The notes: generated by a model from the sequence alone, not told the origin. Shown: positions 28,108 to 36,482, counted from the first letter of the stretch. The stretch: 37,272 nt of DNA from Rhodobacterales bacterium (GCA_002747325.1 PDOZ01000017.1:1-37272), one strand, 5' to 3'. Program-made: numbers and translations.

Positions 28108-28164
28108 ATCAAAATTCACATTCGAAATCAGCAGGATGCCGATGGAGAGGCCGCAAATTTTGGT
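28108..28164. repeat. 57-bp palindromic dispersed repeat, copy B
   Basis: Same length as copy A (635-691). It opens ATCAAAATTCAC and closes GCAAATTTTGGT, with the shared core AATCAGCAGGATGCCGATGG. The terminal inverted repeat is less perfect than in copy A. It lies between the A-type Fe-S gene and tRNA-Val. The sequence just upstream (CTGCAATAGCGCG) also matches the flank of the half copy at 33423. Confidence 0.75.
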
Positions 28165-28211
28165 TCTGATACGGCGTTTTCAATTCTGGAACGCCTGAAT
28201 TGCGGGGAGGA

Positions 28212-28287
<76 letters not shown>

Positions 28288-28342
28288 GTGCGGCCCCGTT
28301 TATTGGCTTGTGCGGGCGGGCGCAAGGGGTTTTCGGCGAGAA

Positions 28343-28924
28343 TTATTCGGAAACCGGAATTTCGCTGTGTTCCCCGTCACTTACGCGGAAAATGCGCCCC
28401 TGCCCGCCGGGCAGATCGGTGAGGCGATCCATGTTCCAGCCCATCGCGCGGGTGCGCAGGAAACGTGATGTAATGCCGTGCGTCAGCAGGATGGTGGGGC
28501 GGCGCAGGCGGGCGAGGACGCGACCAGCGCGTTTCCAAAGCGCGTCCAGCCCTTCGCCGCCGGGGGCTTGTTGATAGAGTTCCAGCATCGGCAGGTCTGC
28601 ATAGGCGGGGTTGGCGGCGAAAATCTCCGCCTCCGTGCGCCCGGACCACTCGCCGACGCCGATCTCCATCAAATCCGGCACAATGATCGCGCGCAGGTCT
28701 GCTGGCAGGCACAGCTCGGCGGTCTCGCGCACCCGGCCCTGCGGACTGCGCCACGCGGCATGGGTATCGGCCCCGATCCCGGCGCGTTCCAGCGCCCGGC
28801 CCATCGCCACCGCCTGCGCCCGGCCCTGCGCGGTCAGCGGACTGTCCAACGCCCCCTGCCAGCGCCGCTCGGCATTCCACTCGGTCTGACCGTGACGAAT
28901 CACGATGATTTCCGGCAAGGTCAT
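28343..28924 (-). CDS. Histidine phosphatase (phosphoglycerate mutase-like) family protein
   Basis: A 193-residue member of the histidine phosphatase superfamily. The catalytic motif RHGQTEWN lies at residues 10-17, the second arginine/glutamate region at RETAEL, and the catalytic second histidine in LLTHGITSRF. Substrate is not evident. GpmB-like or broad-specificity phosphatase (cobC/PhoE type) are both possible. It sits between two tRNA-Val genes on the same strand, so it may be part of a mixed tRNA and mRNA transcript. GAGGAGGAC lies before the ATG. Confidence 0.88.
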   Translation of the reverse strand: MTLPEIIVIRHGQTEWNAERRWQGALDSPLTAQGRAQAVAMGRALERAGIGADTHAAWRSPQGRVRETAELCLPADLRAIIVPDLMEIGVGEWSGRTEAEIFAANPAYADLPMLELYQQAPGGEGLDALWKRAGRVLARLRRPTILLTHGITSRFLRTRAMGWNMDRLTDLPGGQGRIFRVSDGEHSEIPVSE

Positions 28925-28949
28925 GGCCCGCGTCCTCCTCGATCCCGAT

Positions 28950-28974
28950 GGGAAAATGGTGGGAAAATGGTGGG
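28950..28974. repeat. 11-bp tandem duplication at the tRNA-Val 3' end
   Basis: GGGAAAATGGT is present twice in direct tandem (28950-28960 and 28961-28971), followed by a further GGG. The second copy includes the encoded CCA end of tRNA-Val(CAC), so the first recreates a copy of the tRNA tail. This looks like replication slippage. Confidence 0.85.
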
Positions 28975-29042
28975 TGATAAGAGATTCGAACTCCTGACAT
29001 CTTCGATGTGAACGAAGCGCTCTACCACTGAGCTAATCACCC
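28968..29042 (-). tRNA. tRNA-Val (anticodon CAC)
   Basis: A 75-nt cloverleaf on the minus strand. The acceptor stem is GGGTGAT with ATCACCC, the D-arm is GCTCAGTGGTAGAGC, the anticodon loop TTCACAT lies between CTTCG and CGAAG, and CCA is encoded. It is nearly identical to the tRNA-Val(TAC) at 28212, differing mainly in the anticodon and a few T-arm positions, which suggests duplication. Confidence 0.96.
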
Positions 29043-29054
29043 GCAGGCGGGCTT

Positions 29055-29540
29055 TTAGCCTTCCTTTGCGGCGGGTGCAAGGGGGTCTTTGCCCAATCCG
29101 CGGTCGTTTTTGCGCCGCAGCTTGCAAATCACCCGATCCGCCCCCTCGCCCAGCTTCTGACGCTGCACTTTCATCACGCCCAGCGGCTGCACCTTGACCA
29201 TCTCGCCGCGCACAAGGGCGGCGCCGATTTCGTCCAGCGCCACGTCCAGCACCGCGCGCGCGTCGCGGCCTTTGACCTCGGTGCGCTCCGCGATGCGGGC
29301 GAGCAGGTCTTTGCGGGTCAGGGCGGTGATCGGCTGGACCGTGACAGTGGGATTCGGGGTGGGTTTCGGGGTGGGTTTCGGGGCTGGCTTCGCCTCGGCA
29401 ACGGCAGCGGGCTTGGGCGCGACTTTCAGGGTCGCCCGCGCTGCCGGTTTCGAGGCAGGTTTCGCCGCCACCTTGCTCGGCGCCTTGCTCGTCTTCGCGC
29501 TGCGGGTCGGTTTTGCCGTTCGTTTGCTCTTGCTTGCCAT
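29055..29540 (-). CDS. HU-family DNA-binding protein with basic, proline-rich N-terminal tail
   Basis: A 161-residue protein. The first 65 residues are almost wholly K, A, P, S, T and R (MASKSKRTAKPTRSAKTSK), with PKPT repeats at about 54-64, resembling a histone H1-like tail. From about residue 70 a bacterial HU/IHF-like domain follows: ALTRKDLLARIAERTEVKGRDARAVLDVALDEIGAALVRGEMVKVQPLGVMKV. It probably binds DNA and helps compact the chromosome. The start at 29540 has GGGGAAGCGAC upstream. It lies between the lon terminator and tRNA-Val(CAC). Confidence 0.8.
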   Translation of the reverse strand: MASKSKRTAKPTRSAKTSKAPSKVAAKPASKPAARATLKVAPKPAAVAEAKPAPKPTPKPTPNPTVTVQPITALTRKDLLARIAERTEVKGRDARAVLDVALDEIGAALVRGEMVKVQPLGVMKVQRQKLGEGADRVICKLRRKNDRGLGKDPLAPAAKEG

Positions 29541-29625
29541 GTCGCTTCCCCTTCGGTTCGGGTCAAATTGTTCATTCTCGGAAAACAATAGGCGGGATTC
29601 GCCGTAAGTTCCAGTCACCTGAAGC

Positions 29626-29652
29626 AAAACGGGCGCACCCCCGGCACGCCCG
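29626..29652 (-). terminator. lon terminator
   Basis: CGGGCG (29630-29635) pairs with CGCCCG (29647-29652). On the minus strand it is followed by TTTTGCTT. It lies 22 bp after the lon stop, so lon and the HU gene are probably separate transcripts. Confidence 0.65.
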
Positions 29653-29673
29653 CTTCTAATCGCCATCCGCGCC

Positions 29674-32094
29674 TCAATGATGCGCTGCGCCCTGCCCTTC
29701 CGGGTCCGCCTTGAGCGCCGCCGCGGCTTCTTCCGCCGCTTCGTCCCATTCGACCGGCTCCGGCTTTTCCGTCAGTGCGTGGGCCAGCACTTCACGGACA
29801 TGGGAGACCGGCACGATTTCCAGCCCGTCTTTCACATTATCCGGGATTTCCGCCAGATCCTTGGCGTTTTCCTGCGGGATCAGCACCTTCTTGATGCCGC
29901 CGCGCAGCGCCGCCAGCAGTTTTTCCTTCAACCCGCCAATGGCCAGCACATTGCCGCGCAGGGTCACTTCGCCGGTCATGGCGATATCCTTGCGCACCGG
30001 AATCTGTGTCAGAACGGAAACAATCGACGTGACCATCGCCACCCCGGCCGACGGGCCATCCTTCGGCGTCGCGCCTTCCGGCACATGCACATGAATGTCC
30101 CATTTCTCGAAACGCGGCGGTTTGACGCCAATTTCAGGGGAGATGGAGCGCACGAAACTGGACGCCGCGTCGATGGATTCCTTCATCACATCACCCAGCG
30201 TGCCCGTCGTCTTCATCCGGCCCTTGCCCGGCAGGCGCAGCGCCTCAATGGACAACAGATCGCCGCCCACCGAGGTCCAGGCCAGCCCGGTCACGACGCC
30301 GATCTGGTTCTCGTCCTCCGCCAGCCCGAACCGGAACTTGCGCACGCCCAGCAGGTCTTCCAGCTCTTCCGGCCCGACCACAAGCTGTTTGGCATCGCCG
30401 CGCACAATCCGCGTGACGGATTTACGGGCAATCTTCGCCAGTTCGCGCTCAAGGTTACGCACCCCGGCCTCGCGCGTGTAATAACGCACGATGTCGGTGA
30501 TCGCACCGTCCTCGATGACCAACTCGCCCTTCTTCAGCCCATGCGCCTTGATCTGTTTCGGCACCAGATGCTGCCGGGCGATCTCGCGCTTTTCGTCCTC
30601 GGTATAGCCGGCCAGCGGGATGACCTCCATGCGGTCGAGGAGCGGGCTGGGCATGTTGTAGCTGTTGGCGGTGGTCAGGAACATGACATTGGACAGGTCA
30701 TATTCCACCTCAAGATAGTGATCGACGAAAGTCGAGTTTTGTTCCGGGTCCAGCACTTCGAGCATGGCCGATGCCGGGTCGCCGCGGAAATCCTGCCCCA
30801 TCTTGTCGATTTCATCGAGCAAAATCAGGGGGTTGGTGGTTTTGGCCTTTTTAAGCGCCTGAATGATCTTGCCCGGCATGGAGCCGATATAGGTGCGCCG
30901 GTGGCCGCGGATTTCGCTCTCATCGCGCACGCCGCCAAGGGAAATGCGGATGAACTCGCGCCCGGTGGCGCGGGCCACGGATTTGCCGAGGCTGGTCTTA
31001 CCGACGCCCGGCGGGCCGACGAGGCAAAGGATCGGGCCTTTCAGCTTCTTCGAGCGCTGGCCGACCGCGAGATATTCCACGATCCGTTCCTTGACCTTCT
31101 CCAGCCCGTAATGATCCTGATCCAGCACCTTTTCCGCCTGAACCAGGTTCTTTTTCACCCGGCTTTTCGTGCCCCACGGGATCGACAGCATCCAGTCGAG
31201 ATAATTACGCACCACAGTCGCTTCCGCCGACATGGGCGACATATTCTTGAGCTTTTTCAGCTCCCCCTCAGCTTTTTCGCGCGCCTCTTTCGATAGCCTG
31301 GTCTCGGCAATGCGCGCTTCCAGCTCGGCAATCTCGGACTGACCGCCCTCTTCCTCGCCCAACTCCTTCTGAATGGCCTTCATCTGCTCATTCAGGTAAT
31401 ATTCGCGCTGGGTGCGCTCCATCTGGCTCTTGACGCGGGTCTTGATCTTCTTTTCGACCTGCAAGACGCTCATTTCGCCCTGCATCAGCCCGTAAACCTT
31501 CTCCAGCCGCTCGGCGACGGAAAGGGTCTCCAGAAGCTCTTGCTTCTGATCGACCCGGACACCGAGATGCCCGGCCACAAGGTCCGCCAGCCGCGCCGGT
31601 TCGCGCGCTTCGGCCACCGCCGCCAGCGCCTCTTCGGGGATGTTTTTGCGGATCTTGGCGTAGCGCTCAAATTCCTCGCCCACCGTGCCGATCAGCGCCG
31701 TCGCCGCCGCCTCATCGCCGATGGTTTCGTCCAAAATCTGCGCGCGGGCCTCAAAATAGGCCTCATTGGGCGTAAATTCCGTCAGCTTGACCCGCTGTTG
31801 CCCCTCGACCAGCACCTTCACCGTGCCATCGGGCAGTTTCAAGAGTTGCAGCACGGTGGCCAGAACGCCGGTGCGGTAAATCCCGTCCGTGTCCGGTTCG
31901 TCCACCGCCGGATCGACTTGCGACGACAGCAGAATTTCCTGCGCCTCCCCCATCACCGCTTCCAGCGCGCGCACCGACTTTTCCCGCCCGACAAAGAGCG
32001 GCACAACCATGTGCGGAAAGACCACGATGTCGCGCAGGGGCAGCACCGGGTAGGTGCGGGTTTCAGGGGCGTTTTCAGCGCTATGCTCGGTCAT
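29674..32094 (-). CDS. lon: ATP-dependent protease Lon
   Basis: Cytoplasmic AAA+ protease that degrades damaged and regulatory proteins. The 806-residue protein has the N-terminal substrate-recognition domain (about 15-210), the AAA+ module with Walker A GPPGVGKT (360-367) and Walker B LILLDEID (423-430), and the proteolytic domain with catalytic Ser682 in [11 protein letters not shown] and Lys725 in GGLKEKLLA. Length and spacing match the bacterial LonA family. A heat-shock-type promoter is visible upstream (32167-32194). Confidence 0.98.
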   Translation of the reverse strand: MTEHSAENAPETRTYPVLPLRDIVVFPHMVVPLFVGREKSVRALEAVMGEAQEILLSSQVDPAVDEPDTDGIYRTGVLATVLQLLKLPDGTVKVLVEGQQRVKLTEFTPNEAYFEARAQILDETIGDEAAATALIGTVGEEFERYAKIRKNIPEEALAAVAEAREPARLADLVAGHLGVRVDQKQELLETLSVAERLEKVYGLMQGEMSVLQVEKKIKTRVKSQMERTQREYYLNEQMKAIQKELGEEEGGQSEIAELEARIAETRLSKEAREKAEGELKKLKNMSPMSAEATVVRNYLDWMLSIPWGTKSRVKKNLVQAEKVLDQDHYGLEKVKERIVEYLAVGQRSKKLKGPILCLVGPPGVGKTSLGKSVARATGREFIRISLGGVRDESEIRGHRRTYIGSMPGKIIQALKKAKTTNPLILLDEIDKMGQDFRGDPASAMLEVLDPEQNSTFVDHYLEVEYDLSNVMFLTTANSYNMPSPLLDRMEVIPLAGYTEDEKREIARQHLVPKQIKAHGLKKGELVIEDGAITDIVRYYTREAGVRNLERELAKIARKSVTRIVRGDAKQLVVGPEELEDLLGVRKFRFGLAEDENQIGVVTGLAWTSVGGDLLSIEALRLPGKGRMKTTGTLGDVMKESIDAASSFVRSISPEIGVKPPRFEKWDIHVHVPEGATPKDGPSAGVAMVTSIVSVLTQIPVRKDIAMTGEVTLRGNVLAIGGLKEKLLAALRGGIKKVLIPQENAKDLAEIPDNVKDGLEIVPVSHVREVLAHALTEKPEPVEWDEAAEEAAAALKADPEGQGAAHH

Positions 32095-32166
32095 CTTTTA
32101 TCCTTGTCTCGGCCAGCGCGCGCGTCCCGACCACCGGCAACGCCCGCACTTCCTGTCTGGCCTGTG

Positions 32167-32194
32167 ATTTGGGGGGCGCGCCCCGCCTTTTCAA
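32167..32194 (-). promoter_or_regulatory. Likely RpoH (heat-shock sigma 32) promoter of lon
   Basis: On the minus strand TTGAAA (32194-32189) is followed by 14 bp and CCCCAAAT (32174-32167), close to the sigma-32 consensus TTGAAA-N11-16-CCCCATnT. It lies about 75 bp upstream of the lon start. lon is a classic heat-shock gene, which supports the call. Confidence 0.55.
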
Positions 32195-32247
32195 CCTTTT
32201 GCGGCATATTGACCGCAGTTGAAGGGGCGAGCAAGGGAAATAGCCCC

Positions 32248-33378
32248 CTAAAGCGGCGCAATATCACCCTTGGCTCGTTCTGCGTGGAACTGCGCCTCGA
32301 ATTGTGCAAATTCCCCCGCCGCAATCGCCGCGCGCATTCCCGCCATCAATTCCTGATAATAATGCAGGTTGTGCCAGGTCAGCAGCATGCCGGAGATCAT
32401 CTCGCCAGCGCGGAAAACGTGGTGCAGATAGGCGCGCGAATAGGAGCGGCAGGCGGGACAGGTGCAAGCCTCATCGAGCGGCCGGGGGTCGTCGGCGTGG
32501 CGGGCGTTTTTGATATTGACCTGCCCGCGCCGGGTCCAGGCCTGTCCGGTGCGCCCGGAACGCGAGGGCAGCACGCAATCCATCATGTCGACGCCGCGTT
32601 TCACCGCACCAACAATGTCATCGGGCTTGCCGACGCCCATCAGGTAACGCGGCTTGTCGGCAGGCAGGTATCCCGGCGCGTAATCCAGCACGGAAAACAT
32701 CGCCTCCTGCCCCTCGCCAACCGCCAGCCCGCCAATCGCGTAGCCATCAAAGCCGATATCGGTCAGGGCGCGCGCGCTTTCCTCGCGCAATTCCTGCGTC
32801 ACCCCGCCCTGCATGATGCCGAACAGCGCGTGATCCGGGCGCGCGCCAAACGCCTCCTTTGAGCGCGCCGCCCACCGCATCGACAACCGCATGCTCTCCG
32901 CCACCCGCTCCTCCGAGGCTGGCAGCGCCGGGCATTCATCAAAGGCCATGACGATGTCAGAGCCGAGGAGTTTCTGGATCTCCATCGAGCGCTCCGGGGT
33001 CAGCTCGTGGCGCGAGCCGTCGATATGCGAGCGGAAGGTCACGCCCTTCTCCGTCAGCTTGCGCAGATCCGCGAGGCTCATCACCTGAAAGCCGCCACTA
33101 TCGGTCAGGATCGGCTTGTCCCAGTTCATGAAGCGGTGCAATCCGCCCAGCCGCGCAATCCGCTCCGCCGTGGGCCGCAGCATCAGGTGATAGGTATTGC
33201 CGAGCAGAATATCCGCCCCGGTCGCCGCCACGCTCTCCGGCAGCATCGCCTTCACCGTCGCCGCCGTGCCAACCGGCATGAATGCCGGGGTGCGGATCTC
33301 GCCGCGCGGAGTGGACAAAACACCAACGCGCGCCGCGCCATCGGTTGCATTCACTTTATATGAGATATTTTTAGCCAT
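32248..33378 (-). CDS. tgt: Queuine/preQ1 tRNA-guanine transglycosylase
   Basis: Exchanges guanine at position 34 of tRNAs with GUN anticodons for preQ1, a step to queuosine. The 376-residue protein has the substrate-site LTDSGGFQV with the general-base Asp93, the nucleophile region [14 protein letters not shown], and the zinc site [29 protein letters not shown] elements are present as [13 protein letters not shown]. No strong ribosome site is seen before the ATG. A dispersed repeat (33386-33453) lies only a few bases upstream, so the leader consists largely of that repeat. Confidence 0.97.
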   Translation of the reverse strand: MAKNISYKVNATDGAARVGVLSTPRGEIRTPAFMPVGTAATVKAMLPESVAATGADILLGNTYHLMLRPTAERIARLGGLHRFMNWDKPILTDSGGFQVMSLADLRKLTEKGVTFRSHIDGSRHELTPERSMEIQKLLGSDIVMAFDECPALPASEERVAESMRLSMRWAARSKEAFGARPDHALFGIMQGGVTQELREESARALTDIGFDGYAIGGLAVGEGQEAMFSVLDYAPGYLPADKPRYLMGVGKPDDIVGAVKRGVDMMDCVLPSRSGRTGQAWTRRGQVNIKNARHADDPRPLDEACTCPACRSYSRAYLHHVFRAGEMISGMLLTWHNLHYYQELMAGMRAAIAAGEFAQFEAQFHAERAKGDIAPL

Positions 33379-33385
33379 TCGGCTG

Positions 33386-33410
33386 TCTAGAGCGAAACTG
33401 ATTTAATCTG
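33386..33410. repeat. TAGAGC dispersed repeat, copy near tgt
   Basis: TCTAGAGCGAAACTGATTTA at the left end continues to 33410. It matches the reverse complement of 34450-34474 with only a few differences over 25 bp. It is directly followed by the left half of the 57-bp repeat family. Confidence 0.65.
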
Positions 33411-33422
33411 CAATACCGCGCA

Positions 33423-33453
33423 GCAAAATTCGCGTTCGAAACCAGCAAAACGC
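33423..33453. repeat. Palindromic dispersed repeat, left half (copy C)
   Basis: GCAAAATTCGCGTTCGAAAC and the following CAGCAAAACGC match the left half of copies A and B. The right arm is absent. The repeat abuts the stop codon of the phospholipase-like gene at 33454. The upstream flank CTGCAATACCGCG matches that of copy B. Confidence 0.65.
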
Positions 33454-33909
33454 TCAATAGCTGTCGGAAAGTGCAATACCAACCAGCCACCAGAACCGCT
33501 CCCACCGCGCCTCTTGCGATTCCCGCCCCCGCGCCACCGCGCCGCGCCAGTCATGATAAACCATGGCCATTTTCTCGCGCTGCCCTTCGGAGGTGTTACA
33601 GGGCAGCAGGGCAATCACCTCATAAATCGCGCGTGCCTTGTTATAAAGCGCCTCATTGGGCCAGCGCGCATGGCGCAACTCCTGCATGAAAGCAAGATCG
33701 CAGGAACAGCGGAAAATCCCCTCGCGGCGGGCGCACAGGTCATGGCGTCGACACATGGCATCCAGCTTGTCCATCACATCGCCGCGATCCGCCTTAGGGC
33801 CGCACCAATTGCCATGCACCGAAAAATCCAACGGCATCTTATCCCGCAACACCTGTGCTTCAAGACCCACTGGCCAAAGCGCGACCAAAAGCACAAAAAA
33901 CCGCATCAT
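33454..33909 (-). CDS. Secreted phospholipase A2-like protein
   Basis: A 151-residue protein with a signal peptide (MMRFFVLLVALWPVGLEAQ). The mature part has the phospholipase A2 pattern: a calcium-loop-like HGNWCGPK, the catalytic dyad motif CRRHDLC (His56-Asp57), then CSCD with a second aspartate (Asp71) as in known PLA2 sites. The number of cysteines fits disulfides in the periplasm. It is related to the prokaryotic PLA2 family but short, so activity is unproven. Phospholipid hydrolysis or a purely structural fold are both possible. It is divergent from the DUF59 gene at 34022. Confidence 0.7.
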   Translation of the reverse strand: MMRFFVLLVALWPVGLEAQVLRDKMPLDFSVHGNWCGPKADRGDVMDKLDAMCRRHDLCARREGIFRCSCDLAFMQELRHARWPNEALYNKARAIYEVIALLPCNTSEGQREKMAMVYHDWRGAVARGRESQEARWERFWWLVGIALSDSY

Positions 33910-33957
33910 ATCCCTATCCCCGACTTATCAGACCGAGGGAACCAACCCTATCCCCTC

Positions 33958-33998
33958 TGGACGCGCCCGTGCCCACACCCTATACACTCGCAGTGTAT
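33958..33998 (+). promoter_or_regulatory. Promoter with overlapping palindromic operator before the DUF59 gene
   Basis: TGGACG (33958-33963), 17 bp, then TATACA (33981-33986) form a reasonable promoter. ATACACT-CGC-AGTGTAT (33982-33998) is a perfect 7-bp inverted repeat covering the -10 and start region, as expected for a repressor site. The regulator is unknown. Confidence 0.55.
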
Positions 33999-34021
33999 TT
34001 AGCCAGCAATCCGAGGCGCAG

Positions 34022-34369
34022 ATGTCTGAAGAAGGCGAATTCCTGATCCAACCGTCCAACACCGAAAACACGCTTTTCGAGCCGATTGTCGAGGCGCTGC
34101 GCACGGTGTTCGACCCGGAAATTCCGGTCAATATCTACGATCTCGGGCTGATCTACACGATCAACATCGACGATGCCGGGATGGTTGACGTGACCATGAC
34201 CCTGACCGCGCCGGGCTGCCCCGTCGCCGGGGAAATGCCGGGCTGGGTGCAGGATGCGGTGCGCATGGTGCCCGGCGTGCAGGACGTGAAGGTCGCGCTG
34301 ACCTGGGAACCGCCCTGGGGCATGGACATGATGTCGGACGACGCCCGGCTGGAACTGGGCTTCATGTGA
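34022..34369 (+). CDS. SufT-like DUF59 (MIP18-type) iron-sulfur assembly protein
   Basis: A 115-residue protein of the DUF59 (MIP18) family, linked to maturation of Fe-S proteins. Family hallmarks are RTVFDPEIPVNIYDLGLIY and the cysteine motif TLTAPGCPVAGEMPG. The C-terminus VALTWEPPWGMDMMSDDARLELGFM is typical of the SufT-like type. CGAGGCGCAG precedes the ATG. An upstream frame continuation to 33656 overlaps the divergent gene and lacks a ribosome site. It stands alone, with a palindromic operator in its promoter. Confidence 0.92.
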   Translation: MSEEGEFLIQPSNTENTLFEPIVEALRTVFDPEIPVNIYDLGLIYTINIDDAGMVDVTMTLTAPGCPVAGEMPGWVQDAVRMVPGVQDVKVALTWEPPWGMDMMSDDARLELGFM

Positions 34370-34433
34370 GGTGCATAAAATCGGCGCGGTCCGCGGTTGA
34401 AACTCTGTTTTGACGCCGACCAGACACCGTTTT

Positions 34434-34474
34434 TAGAGCAGAAATGGATAGATTTGAATCAATTTCGCTCTAGA
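34434..34474. repeat. TAGAGC inverted-repeat element
   Basis: TAGAGC (34434-34439) and GCTCTA (34467-34472) flank an AT-rich centre. The right half in reverse complement, TCTAGAGCGAAATTGATT, closely matches the copy at 33386-33410. An intergenic mobile-like or structural repeat. Confidence 0.6.
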
Positions 34475-34956
34475 CACGAGGGCGGCTTTTTTGCCGCAGA
34501 TATTTCGATATTCAGCCGTCCGACATCTGCGACCTGGCTCCAAATCCCGCGTCAGGGGTCCTGTGCCATAAACGCCAAATTCGCACTGATTTAAGGGCGG
34601 CGCGGGCCGGGGAAATGAAGCGGTTTTGGCACCGTTATTACGCAAGGGGCCACGCATAAAAGGTCCAGCTTCGGCAAAACAGCTTACCGGAATGCACTTT
34701 GATACATTTGCGAATAGCTTGAACCAACAGGATACGCAGGCAAAGGCCGAAAGGATTGGTTCAGGTTCATTGAACCCGCTCCGAGTTTAAAGCGTTTTCG
34801 GCTGTATTGAAACGCCGCATCGCTCCCGCGCATATGCGAAGGAAAAAGCCGCGAACAAGTGATTCCGAAAACACTCGAAACGCCCGCTCAGGTTCAGAGC
34901 CTTTTGATCCCTTCCGTGACCTACCGGCATGAAACGCGAAAATGCGGGGCGGGCAA

Positions 34957-34982
34957 AACAAAACCCGCCTTGCGGCGGGTTT
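34957..34982 (-). terminator. Terminator of the Hint-domain gene
   Basis: AAACCCGCC (34961-34969) pairs with GGCGGGTTT (34974-34982) around TTGC. On the minus strand it is followed by TTTTGTTTTG. It lies about 30 bp after the stop at 35012. A plus-strand T-run is also present, so it may work in both directions. Confidence 0.85.
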
Positions 34983-35011
34983 GTTTTCTGACGCTGCCTG
35001 CCAGAAATGCG

Positions 35012-35719
35012 TTACAGGAACTCGACCAGCCGCGCTTCGCGGGGCTCGAGCGTCATGTAGTTTTCGAGATACCGGCTCTCGCCGCTTTCAAACCGAAGGG
35101 CCGGAACGGCTTCGCGAATCTCGGCCCAGATTTCCGGGTGAAACCGCTCAAGGTGGGCGCGGTCCGGCAGGAAACTTTCGAGCCACATCCCCCCCGCCGC
35201 AATCATCTCGTGATTGTCAAACATCAGATGCACCCAGTTGGCGGCCGGGCGTTCAACCACGTCGACACCGGACAGATGCAGCACATCGGCGGCAAAAACC
35301 ATGACCTCATATTCACCGAACAGCATCTCATTGATGCCCGAACGGGTCAGAATGCGCTGCCCGGCGGCGACCACAAGATTGCCCGCCTCTTCCGGCAGAC
35401 CCGCCTCACCCGCTTTCAGGCGGATCGGGGTGCCCGGCTGCATTCCGCCAAGATCGTCGATATTGATGACCACCCGGCTTTCGCCTTTCCAACGCAGGGG
35501 CTGAAAGCCATTGGACAGGGTTTCGACCATGTCGCCGCGCTTCAGATCGCGGGCCAGCACCATGCCGCGATCGGTTTTCACCGGCGTGTTCGGCGCGATG
35601 CCGGAACTGGCAAGACAGGTCGCGGCGCGAGTGTCCGCAAATTGGGCCGCAACCGGATAGGGACGCGCAACCGGGGCGGGCGAATTGGGTTCAACCATCG
35701 GGGACCGGAAATATAGCAT
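35012..35719 (-). CDS. Hint-domain protein, apparently without the usual catalytic residues
   Basis: A 235-residue protein with a Hint (hedgehog/intein) fold domain of the Hint_2 type at about residues 38-190. TPVKTDRGMVLARDLKRGDMVETLSNGFQPLRWKG is the usual N-terminal block, and NWVHLMFDNHEMIAAGGMWLESFLP the C-terminal block. The Cys that normally starts such a domain aligns with Ser/Gly (ASSGIAPNTPV), and the block with a conserved His reads VVAAGQRIL, so self-cleavage seems unlikely. No signal peptide is obvious. Function unknown. Hint_2 proteins in this group are often attached to secreted or calcium-binding proteins, but this one is small and solitary. It has its own terminator. Confidence 0.75.
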   Translation of the reverse strand: MLYFRSPMVEPNSPAPVARPYPVAAQFADTRAATCLASSGIAPNTPVKTDRGMVLARDLKRGDMVETLSNGFQPLRWKGESRVVINIDDLGGMQPGTPIRLKAGEAGLPEEAGNLVVAAGQRILTRSGINEMLFGEYEVMVFAADVLHLSGVDVVERPAANWVHLMFDNHEMIAAGGMWLESFLPDRAHLERFHPEIWAEIREAVPALRFESGESRYLENYMTLEPREARLVEFL

Positions 35720-36095
35720 GGGGCAGCACCTTCTATTTCTCTGTTTCGCACCTCATTCATGCGGGAAGAATGGGGTGCAAATGTGAAGAAATGCTAAATT
35801 TCTCATAAGAATTCCGGCGGAAATGAGGCCAATTTTAGATATATTTTACAAATTAAGGTTAATCCCCGCATGGCGGTAAAACTGTTTCTTAAGCGTGGAA
35901 AATAATGCGGAAGACATCCCGCTCAGGAGAATCGACGCGACAAAGCATACAACCGGCATTAGCATTTTCCGCCTTCACACCCGCAATAGCTTCCCGCATT
36001 CAGGGTTTTTGACGCAGTTCTGTCCGCAATACGCCCATATGGACACGCACCGCCCGCACCCCTACGATGCGCCAAAGCATCGGAAAGGTAAGCGT
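35720..36095. other. AT-rich intergenic region
   Basis: About 375 bp between the divergent Hint-domain gene and the lipoprotein gene, noticeably AT-rich (35790-35870). It must hold both promoters. It contains TTAAGGTTAA at 35853-35862, the reverse complement of the TTAACCTTAA motif clustered at 36923-37072. No gene is supported. Confidence 0.5.
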
Positions 36096-36482
36096 ATGAA
36101 ACGACAGGTATTGTTTGCAGTAGGGGCCCTTGCCCTGGCGGGGTGCGCACAGGAAGGGATCAAACCGAGCGGCCCCATGAAGATGAGTGGGCTTTATACC
36201 TACGGCCATGAGGTGCAGAGTTTCATCCCCTGCAATTCCGAGATGGGCTTTTGGGCCGTGCTGCCCGAGCGGGAAGCGGAACGGCTGAACGCCATGAGCC
36301 TCGACAAGGCCCGGCGGGTTGGCAAGCCCTATCAGGCCATTTTCGCGCAAGTAACCGGCAGCCTGAAGTCCTCCAAGCGCGAAGAAGGCTTTGCCGCGGA
36401 TTATGATGCCCTGCTGGACGTGTCCGAAGTGCATTATGCGTCAAAAACCATCCCCGCCACCTGTAAACTGCCACAAAACTGA
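36096..36482 (+). CDS. Putative lipoprotein
   Basis: A 128-residue protein with a lipoprotein signal: MKRQVLFAVGALALAGCAQEG, lipobox LAGC, so Cys17 would be lipidated and the protein anchored in the membrane facing the periplasm. Two further cysteines (FIPCNSE and PATCKLP) could form a disulfide. No family recognised. AAAGGTAAGCGT precedes the ATG. An upstream continuation of the frame to 35895 looks non-coding. It lies 8 bp before the next gene, with which it is probably cotranscribed. Confidence 0.75.
   Translation: MKRQVLFAVGALALAGCAQEGIKPSGPMKMSGLYTYGHEVQSFIPCNSEMGFWAVLPEREAERLNAMSLDKARRVGKPYQAIFAQVTGSLKSSKREEGFAADYDALLDVSEVHYASKTIPATCKLPQN

Larger units (their letters stand above)
34370..35011. 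other. Gene-free region with repeats
   Basis: About 640 bp with no supported gene and lower GC content than its surroundings. It contains the TAGAGC repeat (34434-34474), a palindrome GGTTCA-T-TGAACC (34764-34776), a CGCATATGCG palindrome near 34829, and the terminator of the Hint-domain gene (34957-34982). A small RNA is possible, but nothing specific supports one. Confidence 0.5.

Noticed and set aside
28950..29042. Integrative element attachment site at tRNA-Val
   Set aside because: The duplicated tRNA tail is only 11 bp and adjacent, with no integrase or foreign DNA between the copies. Slippage is simpler.
29677..31296. Open frame of 539 codons opposite lon
   Set aside because: Antisense shadow of the Lon protease gene without any domain signal.
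34756..34776. LexA box (GTTC-N7-GTTC) in the gene-free region
   Set aside because: Two GTTC copies exist, but they are only 2 bp apart and do not fit the alphaproteobacterial LexA spacing.
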